From contig JAGPXD010000002.1 of assembly GCA_020746995.1 (NCBI GenBank), positions 4,960,001 to 5,024,000 of the forward strand: DNA of 64,000 nucleotides, written 5' to 3'. The notes beneath the pieces are model-generated. The model did not search any database, was not told the origin of the DNA, and saw only the letters and a list, made by a program, of their open reading frames with translations. The first letter of the stretch is position 1; the number at the start of each line of letters is the position of its first letter. The DNA is from Plectosphaerella cucumerina (Eukaryota > Ascomycota > Sordariomycetes > Glomerellales > Plectosphaerellaceae). Both the position numbers and the translations under genes were made by a program. This document shows positions 10,198-19,620 of the stretch, piece after piece.

Positions 10198-12369
10198 CTA
10201 CCTTCCCTCACCAAACACCCTCTTCTCAACTTCCCTATTGACAAACTTCAGCGATCTCGCCAGCGGCATAAACTCAGCCCCCTCTCTTGTTACCGTATCA
10301 ACACACTCGGCCACCTGCGTGAGCAGCCGAAAGTCCTCCTCGGCTGTCGGCGACGCTGATTCCGCAAGCAGTCCGCTGGCAAGATGGGCGTGGGCGACGT
10401 AGGCGCGATAATTGCCCAGAAAGAGCGAGATGGACTCGGGTCCCGGGAGGCCGACGACCTGGATCATGAGGTGGACGACGCGGAGGACCTTGCGCGAGAT
10501 GCGCATGGACATGTCAGTCCGAGGGATCATGTCGTCCGTATCGGACAGCAGGGGGCGGTGCTCGTTGCTGGCTGGGAGAGAGGCCTTGCGCAGCATGAAG
10601 AGAATGCAGGTGTAAGCTGAGAGGGCGAGGTTGCCTAGGATCCATGAGTTGAGGTCGTCGCCGCTGTAGCTTTGGAGCCATTCCTCCTTGTGTTGGGTTA
10701 GCACAATGTACAACTGTCATCTGAGTCAGAACGCACCATCTTCCACTCCTCAATAATCGTCTCGACCTCTTCACAAAGCGGCATGATGGCACTCAGCGCA
10801 TCTGCTTCGCTCGTCGTGGTCTCGATTACTTGGAAGAAGCGCATCAAGACAAATGTTAACCGCGTCCGCGCGAGGAAGGCCATCGTCGGCACGGCCTCTT
10901 CCTGGGCCTGGGAGCACTCGACAGAAAGCCAGGGCATGTTGACGCGCCAGTCATCCAACGAGGCCGGGAAGGCGGCAGGCTTGTTGTTGATGAGGCGGTA
11001 GAAGAGGTCAAGGTGGATGAGGTCCCAAAGGCCCATGCGGTCGTCGTCACTCATGACGGGCTCTCCGGCCAGGTCGCTGCGGGCGCCGCCGTCGAGGCTG
11101 TGCATGCGAAGGGCGTGGGCGTACTCGCACGCCAGCTTGTGCATGTCCCAGCTGAGTGCAAAGTCAAAGTTTTCCACGGCCGTTTGGGTCTACCCGTGAG
11201 GAACCAGGAGTTAGCTTTGGATTCGATCGGACGGGCATCCATGACGAAGCTCTCACCATGTACATCGCCGCGATGAAATCGGTGACGGATCCGCTCGACT
11301 CTTGCTTCCAGATTGGAATGGTGCGCAGACAGCAGATGAAGATCTGACGTGCGTACCGCCGGTCAGGGCTCTTGCACGAGCTGGTGTTCAGGAAGAAGCA
11401 TCCTTGCCAGAGGATGCAGTAGTAGATGAGGAGGATGCAGGCGTCGAGATGAACGTGCTCCATGGTGATGAGGTCGGGCATCATGTCGATCAGCTTGCGG
11501 TCGACGAGAGCCGGCAACAGCTTGCCGTCCATGTTGAGGTAGTAGTCTTTGATCACGTCAACAATATTCCAACACCGATACCTGGAGAATACCGACTGTT
11601 GATCCATCGCTTGGCCGACTCGGGGGGGATTGAGATGTCCTCCGTCGTCAGCGCCCCGATGCCGGAGGTTTGTCTTTTGACGAGCTGCTGGAGCTGGTTG
11701 ATGGAGAAGCTGAGGACTGACGTGACATCCAGGGGCTGCGCATCATTTGGTTCCGACTCCATATCAGCGATGGAGTTCTGAAGTGATGAGGACCCAGGCT
11801 GTGCCCCTTTGGCGGAGCTCGATGTCGGCCCTGGCTGTGCAGCGCATCTCGCGCAGGTGCTCAATCTTGGAACATCTCGGGGATGCGTCCCACTGAGCAG
11901 CACCGACTCCGGTGATGTCGTGGCTGTCGTTGGAGAACTCTGTTCCGATGTACTCCCAGAGGCTCGCGCCTCGACGCGCCGGAGCCTCTCGAGGATGGCA
12001 GCGAGTGTGGTGTGGTCATTGCTGTTCGATGTCAGGGGGCCAATGACAAGTTTGCAAGTCGCAGCGAACTTACATCTCGGATGAAGATATTTGCTTGCTC
12101 TTATCCCTCGGCTGACGTGAGGGATAGTTGCATTCCAGCTCGAGAGAGTGGCATCTCTCGCAGATGGGCAAGGAGCGGTTGCACCGGACCTAGACGCGAG
12201 AGCCAGCAACGTCAGCAGAGCTTCGGTCATTCTGACACAAGGTCCAAGCCTCACCTTTCTCTGGCGGCAATTGGTGCACTGTGGCATATGTCAGTAGAGA
12301 GGGTTCTTTTGCTCTCCTCGAGGACTTGGATGGATGCCGGGAGCCTACCGAAAGCCCGCTCCTTGGCAT
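10198..12369 (-). CDS. Zn2Cys6 fungal transcription factor (cluster regulator 2)
   Basis: Putative regulator of about 605 aa. Exons (minus): 12369-12349, 12278-12255, 12189-12074, 12021-11597 (end uncertain), 11546-11257, 11189-10737, 10686-10198; the chosen set keeps phase throughout. The zinc cluster is built from three exons: Cys 8, 11, 18, 25, 28, 35 (CTNCRQRK then VRCNRSLPICERCHSLELEC). A short coiled segment (ILERLRRVE) follows, then a fungal-specific regulatory domain of the MHR type. For exon 4, donor GTCGGT at 11596 gives a normal 50 nt intron; GTATCG at 11581 would give an unusually short 35 nt intron. The gene is convergent with the AtuA-like gene, 7 bp between stops, and may control the carboxylase block. 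Confidence 0.8.
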
Positions 12370-13784
12370 GGTGGCTGCAGAGAAGCCCTACTGGCTTGCC
12401 GGCCCGAGCACAGCTGGCAAGACCCGTCCGAGATGGCGGCGACTTCTTCAAGATGACGGGACGGACAGGGTGTGAGCGTGTCGGATGCGTGCAGGGGCGG
12501 GATTACCGGATGTCATGCCAAACGATGTGGTTGTCTTGCGGTGTCGCGGGTGACAAATCGATGGCTTGGAAGCTTGACCGCGGCGTGCCCTTCAGGGCAG
12601 AGGTCGATCATGTCCGTGATCCAGGCCCTGACGGAGGCACTAGCGGTGGATTAAACCGCGCACTTTCGCATTTTTCGGAGTCCGCGATGTCCGCGCCCGG
12701 CTTCATGGCGGGGGGTCACGGTGGATGCGGTGGAAAAGGGGCGCCCATCAATCCACCACTGAGTTCTGTTGACTACCCACAAAGACCTAGACGTCTCTAC
12801 GTCACATAGGCTGTTTGGGCCCCAATGAGTTGTCAATCCATGATACTTGAAAAGCACGGAAGCCCCGGGCGCAGAGTGCAGACGACACCTTCCTTGAGTT
12901 GGCAGGACGGGGAGAAATCGACAACTGATCGGGGCCAAAGTATGGGATGGAGGGCATTTAAAGGGAAGCCTGAAGTTTCCTAGATTGCACTCATCGTCAT
13001 CTGGCTAAACATCCCTTCTTGCAACGCTCCGGGTCGTCCTCCGAGGTACCCGTGGCCATCGGGTTTCCCATCAGACAATGCCTTCAAGAGAGAACTTCCC
13101 CTCCGGCCGAGACCTTGACGTCACAATCCAAAGAATCTAGGGCAGCAAACATCGATTGAATGACTCTCCAAAACGAGAGCGCTATGGAGGTTTGCTCGTA
13201 GTGGGAATCTTTGCCCGCTGTGAATGGTGTTTCCGTCGGATGTCGAGTTTCAAATGCTCAGTCGCATGCCCTTCTAGGAAGTCGGTATTCAGGGCCACCC
13301 CTGACAGCTCCTCCATTTACTTTTGAGGTGCGATCACGATGAATGGTCAATTTATCTGAAGCATCGACGCCGTTGAGACGAGATGTTCTGCTCCTTGGTC
13401 TGGACAGCATGACAGAGTCCATTCCTCATCTCATGTGCTCCGCCCTTACCGTTGACATCATGAGGCCATAGCTTCCAAGAAGCTCCCATTGATGCAACCG
13501 CAAGCAACGTCCAGCTTTGGATAAGTCGTCCAAACCAACGAGGCGGCTACGTCGGTCGCGATCTGGGCATCGCGGAAGACCCGGTCCATCGATCTGTCAA
13601 CCACCCTTCCGGTGGAAAGGTAAACTTATGATGTAGGCTCTTGAGACTGGAGGCATGGCTTGAATGGCTCACGGGCAAGGTATAAAGGCGATCAGCTACA
13701 CGCCTCACATCGAAGCTTTGCTGCCATCAGTCTCACTATCTGACTACCAGTGACAGCTATCCCACCCACTTCTACGTTTCAATC
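12370..13784. other. Intergenic spacer with cutinase promoter
   Basis: 1.4 kb with no coding sequence I can support. The right end holds a TATAAA at 13681-13686, about 100 bp before the cutinase ATG, followed by a pyrimidine-rich leader. The left end must contain the promoter of regulator 2. No repeats or RNA genes were recognised. Confidence 0.6.
13681..13686 (+). promoter_or_regulatory. TATA box of cutinase gene
   Basis: TATAAA in the context GGTATAAAGGCG, 99 bp upstream of the cutinase ATG and followed by a CT/CA-rich leader, the usual layout for an inducible fungal secreted-enzyme gene. Confidence 0.55.
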
Positions 13785-14659
13785 ATGAAGTTCCTTCCCA
13801 TCGTCCTTTCCATCTCCCTTGGAGCTGCCCTCCCAATCGCAGAAGATGGCGATCACGACGCAAAGGACGAGGTTGCCGTCGTGACTCCCGCTCCCGGCAC
13901 TCCCGATTCTCCGACAGCCAAGGGCTTCGACCTAGGCGACAAGCTGTCCGGATTCCTAGGTGGTGACCACGACGATGACGACGATGACGATGGGGACTGC
14001 ACAGATCTGGAGGACGGCGCAGCCACGGCTTGCCCGGATGTCATCTTCATATTTGCCCGCGGTTCCGTCGAGAAGACGAACATGGTGAGTACATCACCTC
14101 TTGAAAAATTCTGAATCTTGACTAACGCCACAGGGTACAACTGTCGGCAGGCTGATGGCTGCCTCTCTCGTCGCCCAGTACGGTTCAAACATCTGGATCC
14201 AGGGCGTCGGCGGTCCTTACGTCGCCACACTCGCAGCAAACTATCTCCCCGCCGGCACGACCCATGCCGCCATCGCCGAGGCGCAGAGGATGTTCATCAT
14301 GGCCCAGACGAAATGCCCTTCCTCGGCCGTCGTAGCGGCAGGATACAGGTGAGCTTCCTGGCGACCCATACATATCCACTACTAACAGCCGCAGCCAAGG
14401 AACAGCCGTCATGGCCGGAGCCCTTGGGTCGCTCGACGCAGTCACCCAGGCCCAGGTCAAGGGATGCGTTCTCTACGGATACACGCACAACAAGCAGAAC
14501 GGCGGAGTGATCCCCGGCTTCCCGGTCGCCAAGACCGATGTGTACTGCAGCAAGGCCGATGCCGTGTGTGACGGGGTTCTGGCCGTGACGGCGGCGCATT
14601 TCAGCTACAGCGTCGAAGCGAAAGTCGATGGGCCGCGTTTCCTGATCGACCACATTTGA
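13785..14659 (+). CDS. Secreted cutinase (carbohydrate esterase family 5) with Asp-rich N-terminal insert
   Basis: Extracellular serine esterase hydrolysing cutin or short esters. Exons 13785-14084, 14134-14348 and 14395-14659 give 259 aa. A signal peptide (MKFLPIVLSISLGAALPIA) is followed by an acidic linker ending in a run of Asp residues near 61-70, then the cutinase fold: CPDVIFIFARGS, the nucleophile motif GYSQG (Ser172), YCSKADAVCDG (catalytic Asp227) and AAHFSY (catalytic His240). The second intron splits the Ser172 codon (AG|C). Usual cutinases are 200-230 aa; the extra length is the linker. The gene is divergent from regulator 2 and upstream of an SDR; no operon-like link is implied. 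Acetylxylan esterase activity is an alternative within CE5. Confidence 0.9.
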
Positions 14660-15188
14660 CAAGGTTGAGATTTGGGTCGTCGGTGTGCTGCGCTAGGAGG
14701 AGTATTTAGGCTTCATGGACGGCGCAGGCGAAGACATGTTTTTGCTACTAGTACCCGAATAATTTCTGTAATGTTTGATGTAGATTTCATAATTCATGTT
14801 TCTAGTGGCTTTAAAAAATGCACAAACTCATCCAAACACGAATTTTCTTCATTCAAGATATCAGCGGCTGTGTGTGGTACAGCAGGAGAGTCGTAGCTGA
14901 CGTGAGACAACTTCTCGCTGTTGGCGGCTGCAACCGGCGAGGGCATTTCTCACAGCGATACCTTCCTGCCTGCATTCCCCCGAGTCCTCATCAGCAACCT
15001 CACCCAAACATCGTACCTCATTTTAAATCAAGGCCTCAACATCATCGAACTCACAGTACATTTTAATTCCATCGCGCAATGGGCTCCAATCCCCAGCACG
15101 GGACGGGACAAGTCCTCCCCCCATCAAAAGGCACGCGCTCGCTCCGGAGTTCTCCTCTGCGGGGTCCGATATGCACTGACGCCCTACA
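14660..15188. other. Intergenic, probably containing the 5' exon of the downstream SDR
   Basis: 529 bp. The cutinase 3' flank is AT-rich. A branch-like CTGAC and the acceptor CTACAG at 15184-15189 show that the SDR gene begins with an exon further left, but I could not identify a start codon with a phase-compatible donor. An ATG at 15079 is one candidate. Confidence 0.5.
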
Positions 15189-16166
15189 GTTGACCTCTTC
15201 ACGAAAGGCATTGTTCACTGCGACGTGTATCCCGCCATCGACCCTCTCACGAAGTCGGATTGCACCGGAAAGGCCGTCCTCATCACAGGCGCAAGCAGAG
15301 GCTTCGGTCGGGCTATTGCGGTCGGTTACGCTCTTGCTGGCGCGTCCGGCATCGCCATTGCCGCCCGATCCGACCTCGCCGATACTACAGCAGCCGTACT
15401 GTCGGCAGCCAAAGCTGCCGGACGCCCGAAGCCAAATCTCCTACAACTTCCCATGGACGTCGCTGATGCCGCCAGCGTCCGTTCTGCCGCCGCCGAGGTC
15501 GAGGCCGCATGGGGTCGTCTCGACATCATCGTGTCGAACGCGGGGTACATGGCCAGCTTCGCGCTGCTGCTCGACGGTGATGATGAATCGTACAGAAAGG
15601 CGTGGGACGTCAACTTCTGGGGCACTTACAATGTCAGCAAGGCTTTCCTGCCGCTGATGCTCAAAGAAGGTGACAAGACGATCATCACCATTTCTTCACT
15701 CGCCGCTCACTTTGCCGGACCCGGGGGAGGGTCGTACCATGTCTCCAAGCTGGCTCTGGCTAGACTGACTGAGCAGATCTACGAGGAATACAAGGACCAG
15801 GTGAGCGGGGGAGCTGGCCTTTAAAGACTGCTTCGATTAACCGATTTCGTTCGCAGGGCCTCCTGGCTTACTCGGTGCATCCTGGAGGAACTCCCACGGA
15901 GCTGTCTGACAAGCTTCCCGACGTCTTCAAATGTGATTTTGGAGTCTTTCCTCCAAAGGCTTCACGATATTTTACTGACATTGACAGTCCGAATGACCGA
16001 CACGCCAGAGCTGGCTGGGCACTCCCTTCCGTTCCTCACCACCCGACGCCTAGAGTGGCTCGGTGGTCGTTGGCTCAGCTGCAAGTGGGATCTTCCCGAG
16101 CTGCTCAACATGGAGAAGCAGATCGTGAAGGAGAACTTGCTCAAGTTCAAATGCAGCGGGTTCTAG
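15189..16166 (+). CDS. Short-chain dehydrogenase/reductase (5' exon unresolved)
   Basis: NAD(P)-dependent oxidoreductase of the classical SDR fold. Resolved exons are about 15189-15800, 15857-15932 and 15988-16166; joins are in phase. Cofactor motif TGASRGFG, LPMDVAD, NAG in IVSNAGYM, the active-site Ser in TISSLAAHFAG and catalytic YHVSK are visible. The C-terminus, PELAGHSLPFLTTRRLEWLG then WDLPELL, matches the fungal SDR subgroup often annotated as oxidoreductase of unknown substrate. An in-frame TGA at 15177 and no ATG before the conserved core show that a first exon lies upstream across an intron. Convergent with the HET gene, 144 bp apart. Substrate unknown. Confidence 0.82.
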
Positions 16167-16310
16167 TACACATGGCTCGTCCTAAGTTCTCCGGTCGCCG
16201 ATGGAGACTGAATTGTAATTTGCATTGTGGAAGTCGGGACCCAGGCCGCCCCAGGAATGCTCTCACGACAATGGTGACCTTTGTACACCTTGGGGTGAGG
16301 CTATACGTTC

Positions 16311-18356
16311 TCAACCTTTCCAGATATTGATCAAGCCCCATGGGTTTCTTTCGTCCATCCATCCAGGCTTCATGAGGTCGTGCCGAAACTCCAGCGTGAC
16401 CATAGGTGCACGAACTTCTGGATACGGGCGCTCACCCGTTCCAGACGTGTCCACCAGCTTCATCAAAACGTGCATTGTCCCTTCCTCCAAAGGGCAGCTA
16501 GTCCACGCGACTTCGCCGTTGCTGGGACAGGTGTCAAGCGGCCGCACTGTCTTGCTGGCCCATGCTGTCAGACGATCTTTGCGACGCCAGTCTTTGCTCA
16601 GTGTGTCGAGGGCCTCGGTGCTCACATGGCGAGACTCCATGATTGATTCTTGAGACTGCCCCCCAAGTGCTTTGAGATCAAGACAAACCCACAGAGTTGA
16701 ATCACTGGGCCCGCCAGTGTCGAGTGACCAAGGGTTGGGAATGTATAGCCCACATCTCAATATCATTGAAGGCAATCGAGAGCCTGAATTGCAGCCTGAA
16801 TTGGAGATGTTGTTGCCAGAGAGCAACAGCTCAAAGCAGGCTGGATTGGTAGGGCTCGTGGGACCAACTTCTCTCGCAACGGTTCGGATCGCAGCCCCTT
16901 CGGCGCTGTCGCAGTATTCCAGGGTTTTATGATGAAACTCCCCCAGGTCAAGAGCGTAGACGCTGTGCGTTGTCCTTGGCCATCCGTTTCTAATGGTGGC
17001 CGAATCGAGTGGTTGGATTAATGTTGTCATGTCCGACACCCTGATATCTGATTCGCCAATGTCAAGACCATCCACGTTCACGAGGAGGAGACGTTGCCAC
17101 GTGTCGAGTCGATTCCAGTAACAGTACCGAGGCGGTCCGATGACGGCTTTCTGTATGTATACCATGCTCTCAGTCGACTTCTCCACGTATTGGCCAATGG
17201 TGTTGGTGTAAGGTGCGATGAAAACACCTGGCGGGTTCAGAGGCACGCCTGGATTCTCTCGGCGAGTGCCAAACCATCCCATTTGCATGTGTCCGACGGT
17301 GGCGATCCGCGAAAACATGTGCTGGCTGCCCACCACAAGCATCGACAATCTGTTGCCGGAAAACATATCGAGGTCCTGGCAGTTGATTTTGATCTCACAT
17401 ACCAGCGCGTCGGGGGGCAAGCCCTTCGGGGGCGAGAATGGGAGGCTGAGCTCGTACGTAGGGGCGTCAAGACCGATTCCCCTTTGCGTCATGGTCGATG
17501 GTTTTCGGTTGGGCTCGGCTCCTGTCCAAGGCTCCAGTTGTCTGGAGAGCTGGAAATCCAGTGGCGACTCCGCAAAGACGCCCGTCATGGCCCATGCACG
17601 GGGGTCATCTTCCGATACGCACCAGGCGAGTAAGGTGTGGTCTTCCACCTCTTTCCAAATCTCTTCTTGCAGCCGTCGGAAGGCTTTCTTGCCCTCGCCG
17701 TACAGTAGAGGCATGTTGATGCCGAATATGCCCATCAGACAGTAGGAGATGTCTTCAGTACGAGTGCATTGTCTGTTGGCCGCCCAGCTCATTCTGGTGG
17801 CTACGCTGGCTTTTTGGATCTCCTCTTCATGCCGGAGGAACCTTTGTTGGATGCCTGTAATGGACGAGAGCATAGAGATGAAGGCGCCTCCTTGTTCGAG
17901 CTTGACCCAGCCTCTCGAGAAGAAGACGAGTGATGTAGGGGCCAAAAGCTCCTGCAGACACCAGCCCCGGGTAAACCAGCGGCAGGGGGCCAATTTCTCC
18001 AGACGCACGCCCTCCTGGGCATGGGAGTCGTCCATGTCGGCGAGGTAGACGTAACAAACTTTGGCCTGCTGATACCATACGAACATGGAGTTGATAGCCT
18101 CGCTCAGCTCCGCGCTGCTGGACTTGTCGATGCAGCAGGTATCTACCCACGCCCAGAACAGCCCGGTTCGCCGTGCTTCGTGGCATGTGTATTCGATTTT
18201 TCGAAAGCCGCTCTTCAGCATGGCAGGGGCAAGAGCCTGCATCTCAGAGAAGGTGACCTCATCGGGGCCCCAAGTGTGTGAGAGGATTGCATACTCCGGC
18301 CGGTCGTCAGAGATGAACTCGCGCAACTTGAAGGTTTCGACATTGATGAGCCACAT
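16311..18356 (-). CDS. HET (heterokaryon incompatibility) domain protein
   Basis: Single uninterrupted ORF of 681 aa. The N-terminal HET domain shows WLINVETFKL, YAILSHTWG, FWAWVDTCCIDK, CYVYLADM, WFTRGWCLQELLAP and, further on, YCLMGIFGINMPLLYGEG. HET domains trigger allorecognition-linked cell death in fungi and form large expanded families, so a role in self/non-self recognition is plausible but not shown. The C-terminal ~400 residues carry no repeat (no WD40, ankyrin or NACHT is visible) and are not recognised. It belongs to the common HET class with the domain at the extreme N-terminus. Confidence 0.9.
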   Translation of the reverse strand: MWLINVETFKLREFISDDRPEYAILSHTWGPDEVTFSEMQALAPAMLKSGFRKIEYTCHEARRTGLFWAWVDTCCIDKSSSAELSEAINSMFVWYQQAKVCYVYLADMDDSHAQEGVRLEKLAPCRWFTRGWCLQELLAPTSLVFFSRGWVKLEQGGAFISMLSSITGIQQRFLRHEEEIQKASVATRMSWAANRQCTRTEDISYCLMGIFGINMPLLYGEGKKAFRRLQEEIWKEVEDHTLLAWCVSEDDPRAWAMTGVFAESPLDFQLSRQLEPWTGAEPNRKPSTMTQRGIGLDAPTYELSLPFSPPKGLPPDALVCEIKINCQDLDMFSGNRLSMLVVGSQHMFSRIATVGHMQMGWFGTRRENPGVPLNPPGVFIAPYTNTIGQYVEKSTESMVYIQKAVIGPPRYCYWNRLDTWQRLLLVNVDGLDIGESDIRVSDMTTLIQPLDSATIRNGWPRTTHSVYALDLGEFHHKTLEYCDSAEGAAIRTVAREVGPTSPTNPACFELLLSGNNISNSGCNSGSRLPSMILRCGLYIPNPWSLDTGGPSDSTLWVCLDLKALGGQSQESIMESRHVSTEALDTLSKDWRRKDRLTAWASKTVRPLDTCPSNGEVAWTSCPLEEGTMHVLMKLVDTSGTGERPYPEVRAPMVTLEFRHDLMKPGWMDERNPWGLINIWKG

Positions 18357-19149
18357 GTTGTCGACAGTCGAGAATCGAGGTTAGGGCAAGACGCCCAGTA
18401 TAACTGTCACGGAATCGTTGACATTCAAGACGACTAGACCGAACGGACCTGTGACCGGAAAACCCCGCACCTGGTCAGGCATAATGCAGATACCAATCAA
18501 GCCCAGCCTTGCTGTATCATGCTGCAGCTGCATGGTGGCGGTAAGGCAGAGCGAAAGGCAAATTTGCGTCCACTCCCCTCATGTCAGAGGCCTCCAGAGT
18601 TGCAATTAAAACATTAATCTTTGATTCAAGCACGTGTGCAAGGAGTTCAATTGATTCCGTATTCGTCACGAACAAGGCTTATTGCTTCCCCTACCTGAAT
18701 TTGGAGTTCAGCGCTGTTGTTGCCAGTACGGGACTGCAGGGGCCATCATTGGCTGTGCGCCTGTGGCCCCAGACGGTGGAGTGCGAGCTTCCGGACCCTG
18801 AGCCTTCGGATCCTGGAGGGCCCCAGCAGACATCTCATTGAAGTTTGTGGAAAATGGGGCTCTCTGCCACGGCTGTCCTGTTCATAGCCCCTGAAATTGG
18901 GAGAGACATCAGACTCTATCGTCTGAGAGACACCGTGCTGAATCTGAGAGCTGGAAATCGGCTTGTTGTGATGCTTGATCCTGCGGCGAAGCAAAGAAGT
19001 CCAGTGGTCAGGTACCTGTAGGAAGGAATACGATGTTGGCCCAGGGTCACATTACATTCAGCCTGTGACCGACCTGGTGGGGCCTGGCCTTTGGGAGGGG
19101 GACTCCCAGTCTCCTCTCCGAAAGCGCAAGGCAGGGCTTGACCGTCACC
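18357..19149. other. Intergenic between HET gene and hypothetical ORF
   Basis: About 0.8 kb upstream of the HET gene. Short ORFs exist on both strands, but none has a recognisable domain, splice structure or convincing start. The left part must hold the HET promoter. Confidence 0.5.
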
Positions 19150-19551
19150 ATGAATTCGGCAGCTACCGTCCTCATTATCGCTGCCATGACCACGGCCATC
19201 GTGGCAGCCGCTAGAATCATCAACAAGCGCGGAGCCGGTCATCTTCCTGCCTCTGTTTCTAACGAGAAGGTCAAGACGGAGACTCGAAAGCACCCCTTTG
19301 ATGGTAGCAAGAGAATCACCACAGAGCCGTGGGGCTTCGAGGGGAGGAAGACAGACCTTGGAGAATTTCGACTGGCCTGTTCTTCTAGAGGAGGTCAAGG
19401 CTCAGTTCAGAAGTCTCACAGCGCCAAACGACTGTCCGCAGGATTCAAAGTCTGCGTGAGCATTGTACCCGTCTGCCTCGGCGGGCTGATGGATCTTGGT
19501 TCAATCAGGCAGCTTTGTATGTGGCTCAATCGCGGTCCGCTACCAAGTTGA
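19150..19551 (+). CDS. Hypothetical small protein with N-terminal membrane segment
   Basis: Open frame of 133 aa from ATG 19150. The first ~22 residues (MNSAATVLIIAAMTTAIVAA) form a hydrophobic segment followed by ARIINKRG, as in a membrane-anchored or secreted small protein. The rest is basic and hydrophilic, with repeated K/R-rich patches and no known domain. The C-terminal half may be non-coding if an intron interrupts the frame. Position between a HET gene and a channel gene gives no functional hint. It may be a chance ORF. Confidence 0.3.
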   Translation: MNSAATVLIIAAMTTAIVAAARIINKRGAGHLPASVSNEKVKTETRKHPFDGSKRITTEPWGFEGRKTDLGEFRLACSSRGGQGSVQKSHSAKRLSAGFKVCVSIVPVCLGGLMDLGSIRQLCMWLNRGPLPS

Positions 19552-19620
19552 AACTAATGTGTTGACGAATTAGGTCCCTGAAGACTTCCTCTAGTGCCTA
19601 GTATGCGAGTAAAACCACCT

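Noticed and set aside
11547..11581. 35 nt intron option in regulator 2
   Set aside because: Shorter than the 46-60 nt introns seen elsewhere here; the 50 nt alternative beginning at 11596 also keeps frame and gives a more family-like WINNYY.
18581..19398. Two open frames near the HET gene, one on each strand
   Set aside because: No domain, no signal peptide with consistent continuation, and no intron signals; treated as chance frames.
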